Source: an uncultured Clostridia bacterium
Lineage (GTDB): Bacteria > Bacillota > Clostridia > Christensenellales > Borkfalkiaceae
Direction: 5' to 3'
DNA length: 64,000 nt
NCBI GenBank assembly: GCA_947626105.1
Contig: CANQQY010000006.1
Span: forward strand, 43,300-107,299
Of this stretch, positions 63,899-64,000 are shown in pieces. Every line of letters begins with the position of its first letter. The first letter of the stretch is position 1. The notes under the pieces were generated by a model. That model made no database searches, was not told the origin of the DNA, and was given only the letters and a program-made list of their open reading frames with translations. Both the position numbers and the translations under genes were made by a program.

Positions 63899-64000
63899 TG
63901 ACCCCCAAAAGTTGGACAAAAAATTAATTAGATGAATTGCGGATGAGTTCGGTATTGAACCGGGCTCATTCCTTTTAGTTTGAGAGAGATCCTCTCGTTG
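63899..64000 (-). mobile_element. End of an IS3-family insertion sequence
   Basis: TGACCCCCAAAAGTTGGAC at 63899-63917 is the type of terminal inverted repeat found in IS3-family (IS150-like) elements. It is followed inward by the 3' end of a transposase gene on the minus strand. The element runs off the right edge, so its length, other end and target duplication cannot be seen. It is inserted 25 bp after smpB. Confidence 0.8.
63928..64000 (-). CDS. IS3-family transposase OrfB, C-terminal end
   Basis: The visible minus-strand reading is NERISLKLKGMSPVQYRTHPQFI followed by TAA. The KGMSPVQYR block is the usual C-terminus of IS3/IS150 OrfB (rve integrase domain) proteins. Only about 23 residues lie in the window, so the DDE catalytic residues are outside and intactness is unknown. 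Confidence 0.82.
   Translation of the reverse strand, partial: NERISLKLKGMSPVQYRTHPQFI

Overview
The window is a gene-dense, mostly minus-strand stretch of a bacterial chromosome. It looks like a spore-lineage Firmicute of class Clostridia: spoVG, whiA and a yabP-yabQ-divIC cluster are present, signal peptides are of the lipoprotein type, AdhE sits next to a group-B-like [FeFe] hydrogenase, and anaerobic nrdD/nrdG is the only ribonucleotide reductase seen. Gene order (murB-PHP-whiA-dnaE-pfkA, secG-rnr-smpB) and the clostridial repeat types suggest a gut Clostridia lineage, possibly near Christensenellales; that placement is inference.

Layout. 1-5.6 kb: start of murC, spoVG, coaE, polA, tRNA-Leu(CAA), then a 590-bp repeat island and a phosphodiesterase-like gene. 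5.6-12.2 kb: small lipoprotein, DUF1848 protein, rRNA m5C methyltransferase-flavodoxin pair, two adjacent CobW/G3E GTPases (one very His-rich, one fused to a YcgQ-like domain) and an M29 aminopeptidase. 12.3-15.2 kb: nrdD-nrdG behind a promoter overlapped by NrdR-like boxes. 15.3-24.8 kb: solute-binding-like protein, murB, PHP, whiA, dnaE, pfkA, pfkB, and a tiny DUF1540 gene. 24.8-29.6 kb: rplI, then adhE coupled to the hydrogenase. 29.6-34 kb: surface lipoproteins and an ECF sigma/anti-sigma-like module with an ECF-type promoter in front of it. 34-42.6 kb: valS, a NitT/TauT-type ABC importer, a YkvI-like permease and an unusual PadR protein carrying a long coiled coil and membrane helices. 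42.6-50.6 kb: rho operon, aroA, a DtxR-family repressor, GH127, a low-MW phosphatase. 50.6-57.5 kb: XRE regulator, M50 protease, ppx, divIC, yabQ, yabP, typA, ASCH protein, dfrA, thyA. 57.5-64 kb: gltX, panE, aroK, secG, rnr, smpB, and the end of an IS3-family element.

Two patterns cross the whole window. (1) At least six copies of a 22-bp element built from alternating inverted half-sites (TACTATGTC / GACATAGTA / TACTATG) lie in the same absolute orientation. Five are at or just past the 3' ends of minus-strand genes; the sixth sits beside the promoter of the membrane-anchored PadR gene. (2) At least six genes (aroA, aroK, smpB, the XRE regulator, the DUF1934 gene, the ASCH gene) have a promoter whose -10 box ends 6-7 nt before the start codon and have no Shine-Dalgarno, which predicts leaderless mRNAs, unusual for Firmicutes. 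Other genes have ordinary AGGAGG-like sites, so both initiation modes seem to coexist.
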